DNA of 14,394 nt from Thermoprotei archaeon (lineage in GTDB: Archaea > Thermoproteota > Thermoprotei_A > Sulfolobales > Fervidicoccaceae), in NCBI GenBank assembly GCA_022759165.1, contig JAEMPT010000024.1, positions 1-14,394 on the forward strand, in the 5' to 3' direction. Both the position numbers and the translations under genes were made by a program. Each line of letters opens with the position of its first letter. Within the stretch, counting starts at the first letter, position 1. Below, one piece after another: positions 6,957 through 13,648 of this stretch. The notes beneath the pieces are model-generated. The model made no database searches. It was not told the DNA's origin and saw only the letters and a program-made list of their open reading frames with translations.

Positions 6957-7017
6957 AAAAAAAATCTATTAGGGGGCTACCAATCCTTTCGCTCAAGTAT
7001 GGAAGCTTTTGCCCCCT
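6957..7017 (-). terminator. Large stem-loop plus T8, candidate terminator of the ior operon
   Basis: On the minus strand, AGGGGGC (complement of 7011-7017) pairs over seven perfect base pairs with GCCCCCT (complement of 6971-6977). The loop between them is 33 bases. A T8 run (complement of 6957-6964) follows six bases later. The hairpin begins 13 bases after the stop of the GNAT-like gene that ends at 7031. The loop may hold a weak inner hairpin (GCTT/GAGC). The element lies between convergent operons (intergenic 6844-7030), where termination is needed. A small structured RNA cannot be excluded. Confidence 0.5.
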
Positions 7018-7030
7018 TAACTCTGTAAGA

Positions 7031-7765
7031 TTAAATCTCTATCTCTATTTTTGCCGGTGGCCTAAGTCCGTAGCTCTTCTTCAGCAAGTCCTCTGGAACT
7101 GGTCTCGTTCCAAAGAAGGGCTTCAACTCCTCTCTCTTCTTGTGGAAGTTGAACCAATCGTCAGAGGTCATATAGAACACTGGAGATCCTCCTAGCTCAT
7201 GCTGAACCTCTGGATAAGGCTTCGATAGGTGCCTGAAGTACATCCCTAGCCTGAATCCGAATGGACTCTCGAATGTAGCCCACCACTCCTTGGCGCCCAA
7301 CACTTCAAATGCGTATTCTGCTTTAGCAGCATATCCTGCAGTCCCTATGCCGCCTAGCCTCTTGAAAGTTATGCTGTGTAGACTCACAGCTATATCTTTG
7401 TTCATCATCCTAGCGTTCCAGACGCCGATGAGCTCGCCGTCATGAACCCCCACGATAACATATTCGTCCTTGTACCTGGCCTGGGTCCACGCGAGGACTT
7501 CAGCGTATGTTCTCGCTGCAACTATATGGTATAAATCCTTGTCATATTCGTGGCTGATCAGCTTTTTCAGTGTCTCTAGTATAACCGGAGCCTCCTCCTT
7601 TTTAGCGAGCCTGAAAACTATCTTTTCTCCCTGCCTCGTTGTATATAGCTTAGGCACGAACTCTTTTCCAGCAACCAAGTCCTCGGAAGAATGCAGGAAT
7701 GCCTCCAAGATTTCAACTTTAAATGGAATTTCGTTTACTGATATTGGAACTGGCGGTTTGACCAT
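7031..7765 (-). CDS. GNAT-like protein of unknown function, last gene of ior operon
   Basis: This 244-residue protein is not one I can name. The middle resembles a GNAT acyltransferase fold. IVFRLAKKEEAPVILETLKKL (49-69) looks like the opening strand-helix, YVIVGVHDGELIGVW (102-116) like the beta-hairpin, and GGIGTAGYAAKAEYAFE (138-154) like the acyl-CoA pyrophosphate loop and helix. The following GAKEWWATFES and FGFRLGMYF fit the C-terminal GNAT strand-helix. The first 45 residues and the last 55, which include GSPVFYMTSDDW, lie outside that core. The ATG at 7765 has a GTGAT motif shortly upstream. The gene lies 59 bases after iorB on the same strand. A role in acyl-CoA or aryl-acid metabolism is only a contextual guess. 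Confidence 0.7.
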   Translation of the reverse strand: MVKPPVPISVNEIPFKVEILEAFLHSSEDLVAGKEFVPKLYTTRQGEKIVFRLAKKEEAPVILETLKKLISHEYDKDLYHIVAARTYAEVLAWTQARYKDEYVIVGVHDGELIGVWNARMMNKDIAVSLHSITFKRLGGIGTAGYAAKAEYAFEVLGAKEWWATFESPFGFRLGMYFRHLSKPYPEVQHELGGSPVFYMTSDDWFNFHKKREELKPFFGTRPVPEDLLKKSYGLRPPAKIEIEI

Positions 7766-7824
7766 TATAGATCACAAGCAAGAAATCGAGGCAGAGGTTA
7801 ATAAATTTTTTAAAGATAATAAAT

Positions 7825-8439
7825 TCAAAAAATTGCCGCTACGATCTTCTTTGTCTCCTCGGAACCGAGATCAATGGCTTTTATATTGATATCAGCATAT
7901 CTACTTGAGATGACCTTTCTTACCGCGTACACTATTGCTTCCCGCGTGAGCGGAAAGCCCGGGATCTCGAGGGCTGCTCCTAACATAGCTGAGTTCTGCG
8001 CTAACTCTCCTCCGGCTTCTGCAGCTATCTTCTTCGCATCAACCTCGATTACTCTGAGGCCGAACTTTTCCGTCGCGATGTCTTTTATTTTTAAAAGGTT
8101 TGGGTAGTTGAAGAGACCCATTGAAACTTGTGGTGGCTCGATCGGATTTTTGTTTAAGACTAGAGCTCCGCCTTTTTTCATGTAATGCATATACCTCAAG
8201 GACTCCGCCGGCTCTAGAGCCAAGAGCATGTTGCCCTTTCCCATTGGAACTAAACCACCATACACCTGTTCTCCCATTCTTACATGAGCGAAGAGGCTAC
8301 CAAATCTTTGGCTCAGACCATGCACCTCGCTCATCCTTACCTTTATCCCAGAATAAAGCGCAGCCTCCCCTAAGATCCTCGCAACAGTTAAGACTCCCTG
8401 GCCTCCTATTCCAGATATAATTATGTTATACTCCATCAT
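7825..8439 (-). CDS. iorB: Indolepyruvate:ferredoxin oxidoreductase beta subunit
   Basis: This is the small subunit of indolepyruvate:ferredoxin oxidoreductase, homologous to the gamma domain of pyruvate:ferredoxin oxidoreductases. The 204-residue product starts with the family glycine-rich motif GIGGQG at residues 10-15. It continues with SEVHGLSQRFGSLFAHVR (37-54), characteristic of this subunit. The start is ambiguous between two adjacent ATGs. The second, at 8436, is better spaced (five bases) from GGTGGT at 8447-8442 and gives 203 residues. The gene overlaps the end of iorA by 11-14 bases, which implies translational coupling and a stoichiometric complex. A T6 run overlaps and follows its stop. 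Confidence 0.93.
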   Translation of the reverse strand: MMEYNIIISGIGGQGVLTVARILGEAALYSGIKVRMSEVHGLSQRFGSLFAHVRMGEQVYGGLVPMGKGNMLLALEPAESLRYMHYMKKGGALVLNKNPIEPPQVSMGLFNYPNLLKIKDIATEKFGLRVIEVDAKKIAAEAGGELAQNSAMLGAALEIPGFPLTREAIVYAVRKVISSRYADINIKAIDLGSEETKKIVAAIF

Positions 8440-10318
8440 CGACCACCTTTATTGCATCGAATGGGCATACCTGAGCGCAGCTACCACATCCCCAGCACAT
8501 TTCAGGGTCTATATAGGCCTTCTTATTGCTAGCATCCCATTTTATTGCCGGGCAACCAAAAGCGTTGATGCATGCTTTGCATCCTGTGCACTTCTCGGCA
8601 TTCACAGCATAGCGCTTCCAAGTCTCCCCCTTCCTCCTCTTCTCCGAAATTGACTTTAAAGCGCACTCTCTCCTAGCTACTATCACCCTCACTCCCTTAA
8701 TCTCCATAGCTCTCTTCATTGCGCCAACAACTGCACTTATATCGTAAGGGTCTACTACTTCGACTAAATCAGCTCCCATGGCCTTGGCGACTTCTTCTAT
8801 AGAGATCCTTTTGCCTCTATTGCCTTCTGCTGAGCCCGGATTAGGTTGATGCCCTGTCATCGCAGTCGTCCCATTGTCTAGGACAACTAAAATGAAGTCC
8901 GAGCCATTTGCGATCGCATTGGCGAGAGCGGATAAACCGGAATGGAAAAAGGTTGAATCTCCAATGGTGGCAACCACCGTTTTTCCTCCGTCTCCCCTAC
9001 TGGCTACAGCTATACCATGCGCTACGGAGACTGAAGCCCCCATATCCACGCAAGTGTCGACGGTTTTAAGAGGCGGATAGTAACCCAATGTATAGCACCC
9101 TATATCGCTCGGGAATATGGCTCGGTTCGTCGCAGCCTTTCTTATTGCATAGAAAGTGCTCCTGTGAGGGCAAGCCGGGCAGAGTGTAGGCGGAACTGGT
9201 GGTGCTAACGCAGAGGTCTCCTTCCCCATTCTCTCCAGGAGCTCAAAATCTATAGGAGGGTCTAGCTTGAGGAACCTAGATAGCGATATCGCTACCTTTT
9301 CCGGAGTGAGCTCGAAATCCCTAGGCACCAAATCCTTCCCATGGATCTCAACATCTATTCCTTCGTCAAAAGCTATCAGCTTTACCTGTTCCTCTATAAC
9401 GGGCTCTAACTCTTCCACGACCAGTACTTTATCAACGCTTTTTAAAAAATCCGCGATAGGCTTTCTTGGAAGTGGGTAGGACATCATTGTCCTCATTATT
9501 CTAAGCCCGCTGATGCCCAACCACGTTTCTGCCTCCTTTATGTAGTTGTAGCTAACTCCCCCTGTAATGATCCCCAAATCGCTTCCATCTGCATGCTCAA
9601 TCTCCACAAGCTTATCTCCCTCTACTTCTTCCAATTTTCTCATAGCATTAACGTGCTCAAGCTTGTTTCTTCTGGCTATTTGCGGTAGGCTAACGAACCT
9701 ATCCGGGTCCTTCTTAAACTCCCCAATATACCTCTTTTCTTTACCATATCCCTGTGGCAGGCTTCCTGTCTCCACTTCCCCCCTCATGTGCGAGAGCCTA
9801 GTAGTTGTCCTAAGTATGACTATGGTCCTGTATTTTTCGCTCAGCTCATATGCCTTCTTTGTCAGGCTTAGAGCATCCTGGGGAGTAGAGGGATCTAAGA
9901 CAGGGACGTTAGCGAACCTTGCGTATATTCTAGTGTCCTGCTCGTTTTGACTGCTCCACATGCTCGGGTCATCGGCAACCACAGCCACAAAGCCAGCCCT
10001 CACCCCCATTGAGGCTGCGCTCATTAAAGCATCAGAGGCAACATTAAGCCCCACGTGCTTCATACTCGTCATAGCTCTTATTCCGCTCCATGAAGCGCCA
10101 AGGCAAGCTTCGAAGGCAACCTTCTCGTTTGCAGAAACTTCCGCATAAATGCCTAATACCTTCGCTATATCGATCATCGCATCCAATATCTCGCTGCTTG
10201 GAGTACCTGGATATGCAGCGAAAAATCCCAAGCCGGATTCGAGGGCACCTCTAACTATCGCCTCATTTCCCAGCATCAACGCTTTATTGGATGCCGGAGA
10301 AACCAAAGCGTTGCTCAT
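8426..10318 (-). CDS. iorA: Indolepyruvate:ferredoxin oxidoreductase alpha subunit
   Basis: This is the large catalytic subunit. It uses thiamine diphosphate and iron-sulfur clusters to oxidise aryl 2-oxoacids such as indolepyruvate to aryl-acetyl-CoA, reducing ferredoxin. The 630-residue length matches archaeal IorA. YPGTPSSEI (36-44) and the ANEKVAFE region (63-70) mark the N-terminal transketolase-like domain. CPACPHRSTFY (380-390), GDSTFFHSG (453-461) and DNGTTAMTG (481-489) form the thiamine-diphosphate-binding half. Two C-terminal [4Fe-4S] motifs are complete: C577, C580, C583, C589, and C608, C611, C614, C618. The ATG overlaps the upstream stop as ATGA, with GGTGAT just before it. It is probably cytosolic and works with IorB and the acyl-CoA synthetase encoded upstream. 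Confidence 0.96.
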   Translation of the reverse strand: MSNALVSPASNKALMLGNEAIVRGALESGLGFFAAYPGTPSSEILDAMIDIAKVLGIYAEVSANEKVAFEACLGASWSGIRAMTSMKHVGLNVASDALMSAASMGVRAGFVAVVADDPSMWSSQNEQDTRIYARFANVPVLDPSTPQDALSLTKKAYELSEKYRTIVILRTTTRLSHMRGEVETGSLPQGYGKEKRYIGEFKKDPDRFVSLPQIARRNKLEHVNAMRKLEEVEGDKLVEIEHADGSDLGIITGGVSYNYIKEAETWLGISGLRIMRTMMSYPLPRKPIADFLKSVDKVLVVEELEPVIEEQVKLIAFDEGIDVEIHGKDLVPRDFELTPEKVAISLSRFLKLDPPIDFELLERMGKETSALAPPVPPTLCPACPHRSTFYAIRKAATNRAIFPSDIGCYTLGYYPPLKTVDTCVDMGASVSVAHGIAVASRGDGGKTVVATIGDSTFFHSGLSALANAIANGSDFILVVLDNGTTAMTGHQPNPGSAEGNRGKRISIEEVAKAMGADLVEVVDPYDISAVVGAMKRAMEIKGVRVIVARRECALKSISEKRRKGETWKRYAVNAEKCTGCKACINAFGCPAIKWDASNKKAYIDPEMCWGCGSCAQVCPFDAIKVVDDGV

Positions 10319-11703
10319 TGTATCACCGTTCCCCTTACCTTCGAGTATTCATAGAGGGCTTGAGCTGCAGCAGAGACATCTTCAGGTCTCTCATATGTTG
10401 GCACCCCCTCCTTTTCCAGAATTTCCCTAGCCCTTGTACTAACATCACCTGCCATGAAGAGAGCTAGAACAGGCTTTCTTTCCATGTTTTTCCTCAATGC
10501 ATTTGTTACTCCTAAAGCATGCTCTTCCCTGCTAATTCCGGCAAATGTAGGGACTACCGATACAGCTACAATAATATCGATGCTGTCATCCTTTAGCAGG
10601 GCTTCTAATGCCATCTTATAGTCTTCTCCTCTAGCACTCGCTATCATGTCCACAGGGTTCCGGAACGAAGCGTATGGAGGTAGGAAGGTCTTAAGCTCTT
10701 TGATGGACTGTTCAGAGAGTCTAGGCACCTCTAGCCCTCTAGCCTCCAGTTGGTCAGCTACCAAAACTCCGGCGCCCCCGGCATTTGTTATTATACCCAC
10801 CCTTTTGCCCCGCGGAAGCGGTTGAGAAAACGCTCTGGCCATTGAAAGAGCTTCGTCAATGCTCTCCGCGATCAAAGCCCCGGACTGCCTCAGCGCTGAC
10901 CTATAGATTTCCCAAGACCCAGAAACGCTGCCAGTGTGCGAAGATACGGCCTCCGACGCCGACCGTCCCTTCCCTCCTTTTATAACTATCACGGGCTTCT
11001 TCAAGCTGGCCTTCTTAAGGGACGAAGCAAACCTCCTTCCATCTTTGACCCCTTCCAAGTACAATAAAATAGTCTCGCTCTCTTGATCATCTGATAGATA
11101 TTCTAGAAGATCTGTAAAATCCAGATCGGCCATATTACCGAGGCTTATAAATTTAGAGAAACCGATATTCTCCCTGATCGTCTTATATATAATGCCCGCG
11201 CCCAGAGCCCCGCTCTGTGAAACGAAAGCTATCTTCCCCGGTCTAGCTTCCATTATGAATGTAGCATTCAGGTTAGCCTTTGTATTCATTATGCCTACGC
11301 AGTTTGGACCTATTAGCCTGACGCCGCTTTTCCTAGCTTCATTTACAATTTCAATTTCAGCCCTCTTCCAACGTTCATCGTTCGTCTCGCCGAATCCTGC
11401 CGTTATAATGACTGCTCCTTTTACTCCTTTTTCGCCACATTCCTTAACTACATTGAGGATGTGCTCCCTCGGAACCGCAATAATTGCGAGGTCGACTTCG
11501 CCTTCTATATCAGCCAACCTAGCATATGCTCTATCTCCCAAAACTTCCTTTTCTCTTATGTTAACTGGGTACTTCTTTCCGCTATAGGACTTGAGGTTCT
11601 TGTATATCTCGTAGCCAAGCTTGCTCTGGTCGTTTGATGCTCCAATTACAGCTATACTTCTGGGGTAAAAGAAATAATTCAGGTTCAATGTATCTGCCTC
11701 CAA
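10315..11703 (-). CDS. acdA: ADP-forming acyl-CoA synthetase, alpha subunit
   Basis: This 462-residue protein is the alpha subunit of an NDP-forming acetate/acyl-CoA synthetase, which makes ATP from acyl-CoA, ADP and phosphate in peptide-fermenting archaea. The CoA-binding domain opens with PRSIAVIGAS (14-23) and carries GPNCVGIMN (132-140). The first ligase-type segment has VSQSGALGAG (161-170). The phospho-acceptor histidine is H256 in SSHTGS, as expected for an active enzyme. The second ligase segment has ITNAGGAGVLVAD (305-317) and RNPVD (348-352). The ATP-grasp beta domain is absent, as in two-subunit archaeal enzymes, and no beta gene lies in the window. The start is a TTG at 11703 with AAGGTA seven bases upstream. 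Being first in the ior operon suggests aryl-acyl-CoA substrates. Confidence 0.93.
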   Translation of the reverse strand: MEADTLNLNYFFYPRSIAVIGASNDQSKLGYEIYKNLKSYSGKKYPVNIREKEVLGDRAYARLADIEGEVDLAIIAVPREHILNVVKECGEKGVKGAVIITAGFGETNDERWKRAEIEIVNEARKSGVRLIGPNCVGIMNTKANLNATFIMEARPGKIAFVSQSGALGAGIIYKTIRENIGFSKFISLGNMADLDFTDLLEYLSDDQESETILLYLEGVKDGRRFASSLKKASLKKPVIVIKGGKGRSASEAVSSHTGSVSGSWEIYRSALRQSGALIAESIDEALSMARAFSQPLPRGKRVGIITNAGGAGVLVADQLEARGLEVPRLSEQSIKELKTFLPPYASFRNPVDMIASARGEDYKMALEALLKDDSIDIIVAVSVVPTFAGISREEHALGVTNALRKNMERKPVLALFMAGDVSTRAREILEKEGVPTYERPEDVSAAAQALYEYSKVRGTVIQ

Positions 11704-11764
11704 ACGTTATTACCTTTTTCCGTTTAATTATGTTTATTGCACAGCTAATGGAGCGCCGGCCACA
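11704..11764. promoter_or_regulatory. Divergent promoter region
   Basis: This 61-base spacer separates the minus-strand acdA-ior operon from the plus-strand methyltransferase gene. Its AT-rich core at 11721-11740 (TTTAATTATGTTTATTG) can supply TATA-like elements in both directions: TTTAATTA on the plus strand and CATAATTAA on the minus strand. Spacing to either start allows short leaders. AAGGTA at 11716-11711 on the minus strand is the acdA ribosome binding site. The plus-strand gene has only a GGAG 11 bases before its ATG. Exact start sites cannot be fixed. Confidence 0.4.
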
Positions 11765-12760
11765 ATGAATTATGATAGGTTGTTCAATATAAGAATAAGT
11801 GAAGAAGCGATAAAACTATCGAGGAGATTCGGTCTACTTCCATATATGGCAGAAAGATATATAATGATGTTTGGATTGGACGAGGTGGAAGAGTTCCTCA
11901 GGGCTGTGCATAATGGCATACCCAGGAGCATAAGGTGCAACAAGCTTGTCGTTAAGAGCTGCGGAGATTTGGTCTCACGGCTGGAGAAGGAAGGATTCAA
12001 AATCAGGCAATCTAAGATAGTACCTTATGGTTACTACGTAGATTATGAGCCGGTTTCGCTTGGCTCTACTGTCGAACACCTTCTAGGTTATTATTTCATA
12101 CAAGGCATAGGCAGCATGGCTTCAGTCGTTGCACTGTCGCCTCAGCCGGGAGAGCTAGTCGCGGACCTCGCCTCAGCCCCCGGCGGAAAGACTACGCATA
12201 TCGCGCAGCTCATGAATAACACCGGCGGGATATTGAGCATAGATGTAGATGCCAGGAGGCTTGCCAAACTGGTCTCCAATATCGAGAGAATGCACGTTAG
12301 AAATGTCATAGTTTTAATGGCGGACATACTGAATGTGAAGGTAAATGAGGGTTCTTTCGATAGGGTAATGCTAGACGCTCCTTGCACTGGCGAAGGACTG
12401 ATCGTTTATAAAAAAGAGAGGTTTTTCACGAGAACGATCGATGATCTCAGGAAAATGAGCGAGTACCAATTAAAGCTATTGCTCAAAGCGTTCAAATTTC
12501 TTAAGCCGGGGGGGACGATGGTATACGCTACATGCAGCATCGCCCCTGAGGAAAACGAGTTCGTTATTACGCGGGCATTAGACGAAATGGATGAAATGGA
12601 AGTGATCGAGACGAGGTTAGACGGAGCAAAAAATGTCCCAGGAATCACGGAGTTCAATGGCGTAAGGTTCAAGGATGAGGTGAAAAATTGCTTGAGGCTT
12701 TACCCTCATACAGATTCAACGGAGGGCTTCTTCATATGCCTGTTGAAGAGAAAAGAGTAA
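11765..12760 (+). CDS. NSUN/RsmB-family RNA cytosine-C5 methyltransferase
   Basis: This 331-residue S-adenosylmethionine-dependent methyltransferase of the NOL1/NOP2/Sun family methylates carbon 5 of cytosine in rRNA or tRNA. The SAM-binding motif DLASAPGGKTTHI is at 134-146, and acidic ribose-binding residues lie in SIDVDARR (158-165). Both family cysteines are present: C207 in DAPCTGEG, for product release, and C257 in ATCS, for catalysis. The C-terminal LRLYPHTDSTEGFF (310-323) is the usual family ending. An N-terminal segment of about 100 residues precedes the catalytic domain. No PUA domain is fused, but the overlapping next gene encodes one. The RNA target, rRNA or tRNA, cannot be decided from the sequence. 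Confidence 0.93.
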   Translation: MNYDRLFNIRISEEAIKLSRRFGLLPYMAERYIMMFGLDEVEEFLRAVHNGIPRSIRCNKLVVKSCGDLVSRLEKEGFKIRQSKIVPYGYYVDYEPVSLGSTVEHLLGYYFIQGIGSMASVVALSPQPGELVADLASAPGGKTTHIAQLMNNTGGILSIDVDARRLAKLVSNIERMHVRNVIVLMADILNVKVNEGSFDRVMLDAPCTGEGLIVYKKERFFTRTIDDLRKMSEYQLKLLLKAFKFLKPGGTMVYATCSIAPEENEFVITRALDEMDEMEVIETRLDGAKNVPGITEFNGVRFKDEVKNCLRLYPHTDSTEGFFICLLKRKE

Positions 12761-13251
12761 GGCTCACCGTTTGTAAGGAAGGGAAAAGAGCCTTGGATTC
12801 GTTCCTTAAAAGTATAGATGCATACAACAAGAACTGCGCGGTTGTTCTCTGCTTGTTCAGCGGCGAAAAGATGAAAGTTTATTGTGCGCAACAGAGCTTA
12901 GCTCAGTTGGCTATGACCCTCCAGGATTCAGGCGAAATAATATACCATGTTGGAATGCTGGCAGGGAGTCTTAACAATCGAGGGGTTTTTTTACCTTCCC
13001 TAGAGCTTGGCTGGGAGTTAATTAAAGCGAACACTATCTCAGGAAGAAACGTTGTAGTTTTAGAAGGAGATGAAGCTAAAGAATTTATCTTTGGAAGGAC
13101 AGTTGAGCTGGTATCCGAAATGAATTGGGAAGAAGGGAAAGCTGTAGCTGTTATTAACGAGCAAGGTGAATTTTTGGGTTGGGGCAAAATTAGGGGAAAA
13201 CGAATAATCCCAGTGGTGGACATCGGGTCATACGTTAGGTACAAAGATTAG
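12736..13251 (+). CDS. PUA-domain RNA-binding protein, Nip7-like
   Basis: This 171-residue protein has a C-terminal PUA-like RNA-binding domain at about residues 92-170. Landmarks are FIFGRTVELV (117-126), GKAVAVINEQGEFLGWGKI (134-152) and a closing IIPVVDIGSYVRY. The N-terminal half resembles a pre-PUA domain of the Nip7/RsmF-tail kind. The ATG at 12736 was chosen over the upstream in-frame TTG at 12688 because GGAGG at 12721-12725 is placed about ten bases before it, and the longer form would sit deep inside the methyltransferase gene. The two genes overlap by 25 bases, which implies coupling. The protein may guide the adjacent methyltransferase or act in rRNA processing. The Nip7 versus RsmF-tail assignment needs a profile search. 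Confidence 0.75.
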   Translation: MPVEEKRVRLTVCKEGKRALDSFLKSIDAYNKNCAVVLCLFSGEKMKVYCAQQSLAQLAMTLQDSGEIIYHVGMLAGSLNNRGVFLPSLELGWELIKANTISGRNVVVLEGDEAKEFIFGRTVELVSEMNWEEGKAVAVINEQGEFLGWGKIRGKRIIPVVDIGSYVRYKD

Positions 13252-13257
13252 CTTTTT

Positions 13258-13303
13258 CTAGTTAACATACTGACCTTTTTCCCGCTCTAAAGGACTAGTT
13301 TTT
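13258..13303 (+). terminator. Stem-loop plus T5 after the PUA gene
   Basis: CTAGT (13258-13262) pairs with ACTAG (13294-13298), and CCTTT (13274-13278) with AAAGG (13289-13293). The two stems stack on the 3' side, with an 11-base bulge on the 5' side, and TTTTT follows at 13299-13303. A further T5 lies at 13253-13257, just after the stop codon. Together these probably end the methyltransferase-PUA transcript. Confidence 0.45.
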
Positions 13304-13566
13304 CTCTAGGACGGTCCATTAGTTCCCCGCATCTATTCGTTTTTAAATCTGTCATCCACGGAGCAGTCTGGGTAGAAATAGATCCCCTACACTCTACTGT
13401 TAATATGGTTGCCGACCCCGCATCCATTGCTCAGGAGCAATCACAGTTCTAATCTTATTCATCAACAAAAGCGATTGAAACGGAGGAAGTTCTAGCGCTT
13501 TCTATTTATTCCTGCCTTGGAAGGCAAGCTTTCGGAGTTGTAAAGATTTGAATGGAATTGAATGGG

Positions 13567-13575
13567 ACTTATAAC
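13567..13575 (+). promoter_or_regulatory. Candidate TATA box for the FKBP gene
   Basis: CTTATAAC lies about 75-80 bases upstream of the FKBP start codon. A transcription start about 25 bases downstream would give a leader of roughly 50 bases that includes the GAGGTG ribosome binding site at 13635-13640. The call rests on motif and spacing only. Confidence 0.4.
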
Positions 13576-13648
13576 AAATCTTAATAACCTTCCTCTCTCA
13601 ATATCGTCATCGTTGAATGAATGGCAACAAATCAGAGGTGCTTTTAGA

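Larger units (their letters stand above)
13252..13648. other. 397-base intergenic region without a gene
   Basis: No credible ORF or tRNA is visible on either strand. The stretch holds the terminator at 13258-13303 and a perfect hairpin ATTGCT-CAGG-AGCAAT at 13426-13441. It also has a short palindrome TGCCTTGGAAGGCA at 13513-13526, a TTTTTAAAT element near 13340-13348, a short tandem TGAATGGAAT/TGAATGGGAC at about 13549-13568, and a TATA-like box at 13567-13575. Base composition is similar to the surroundings. A small RNA between the two TATA-like elements is possible but not shown. Confidence 0.5.

Noticed and set aside
6971..7017. tRNA-like element suggested by the GGGGGC/GCCCCC stem
   Set aside because: There is no T-loop consensus (GTTCAAATC type), no D arm, and the enclosed length is too short for a tRNA.
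8121..8653. Open frames on the plus strand opposite iorA and iorB
   Set aside because: They lie antisense to well-recognised enzymes with intact cofactor motifs, have low-complexity Ser/Pro/Leu-rich composition, and lack ribosome binding sites.
12688..12735. Sixteen-residue N-terminal extension of the PUA protein from a TTG start
   Set aside because: It would start deep within the methyltransferase coding region without a ribosome binding site. The ATG at 12736 has GGAGG upstream and gives the expected domain boundary.
13425..13470. Possible C/D-box small RNA on the minus strand (TGATGA followed by CTGA)
   Set aside because: A TGATGA and a CTGA are present, but only about 24 bases apart. 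The internal D' and C' boxes are poor and the terminal stem is missing, so it does not match the usual 50-60 base archaeal layout.
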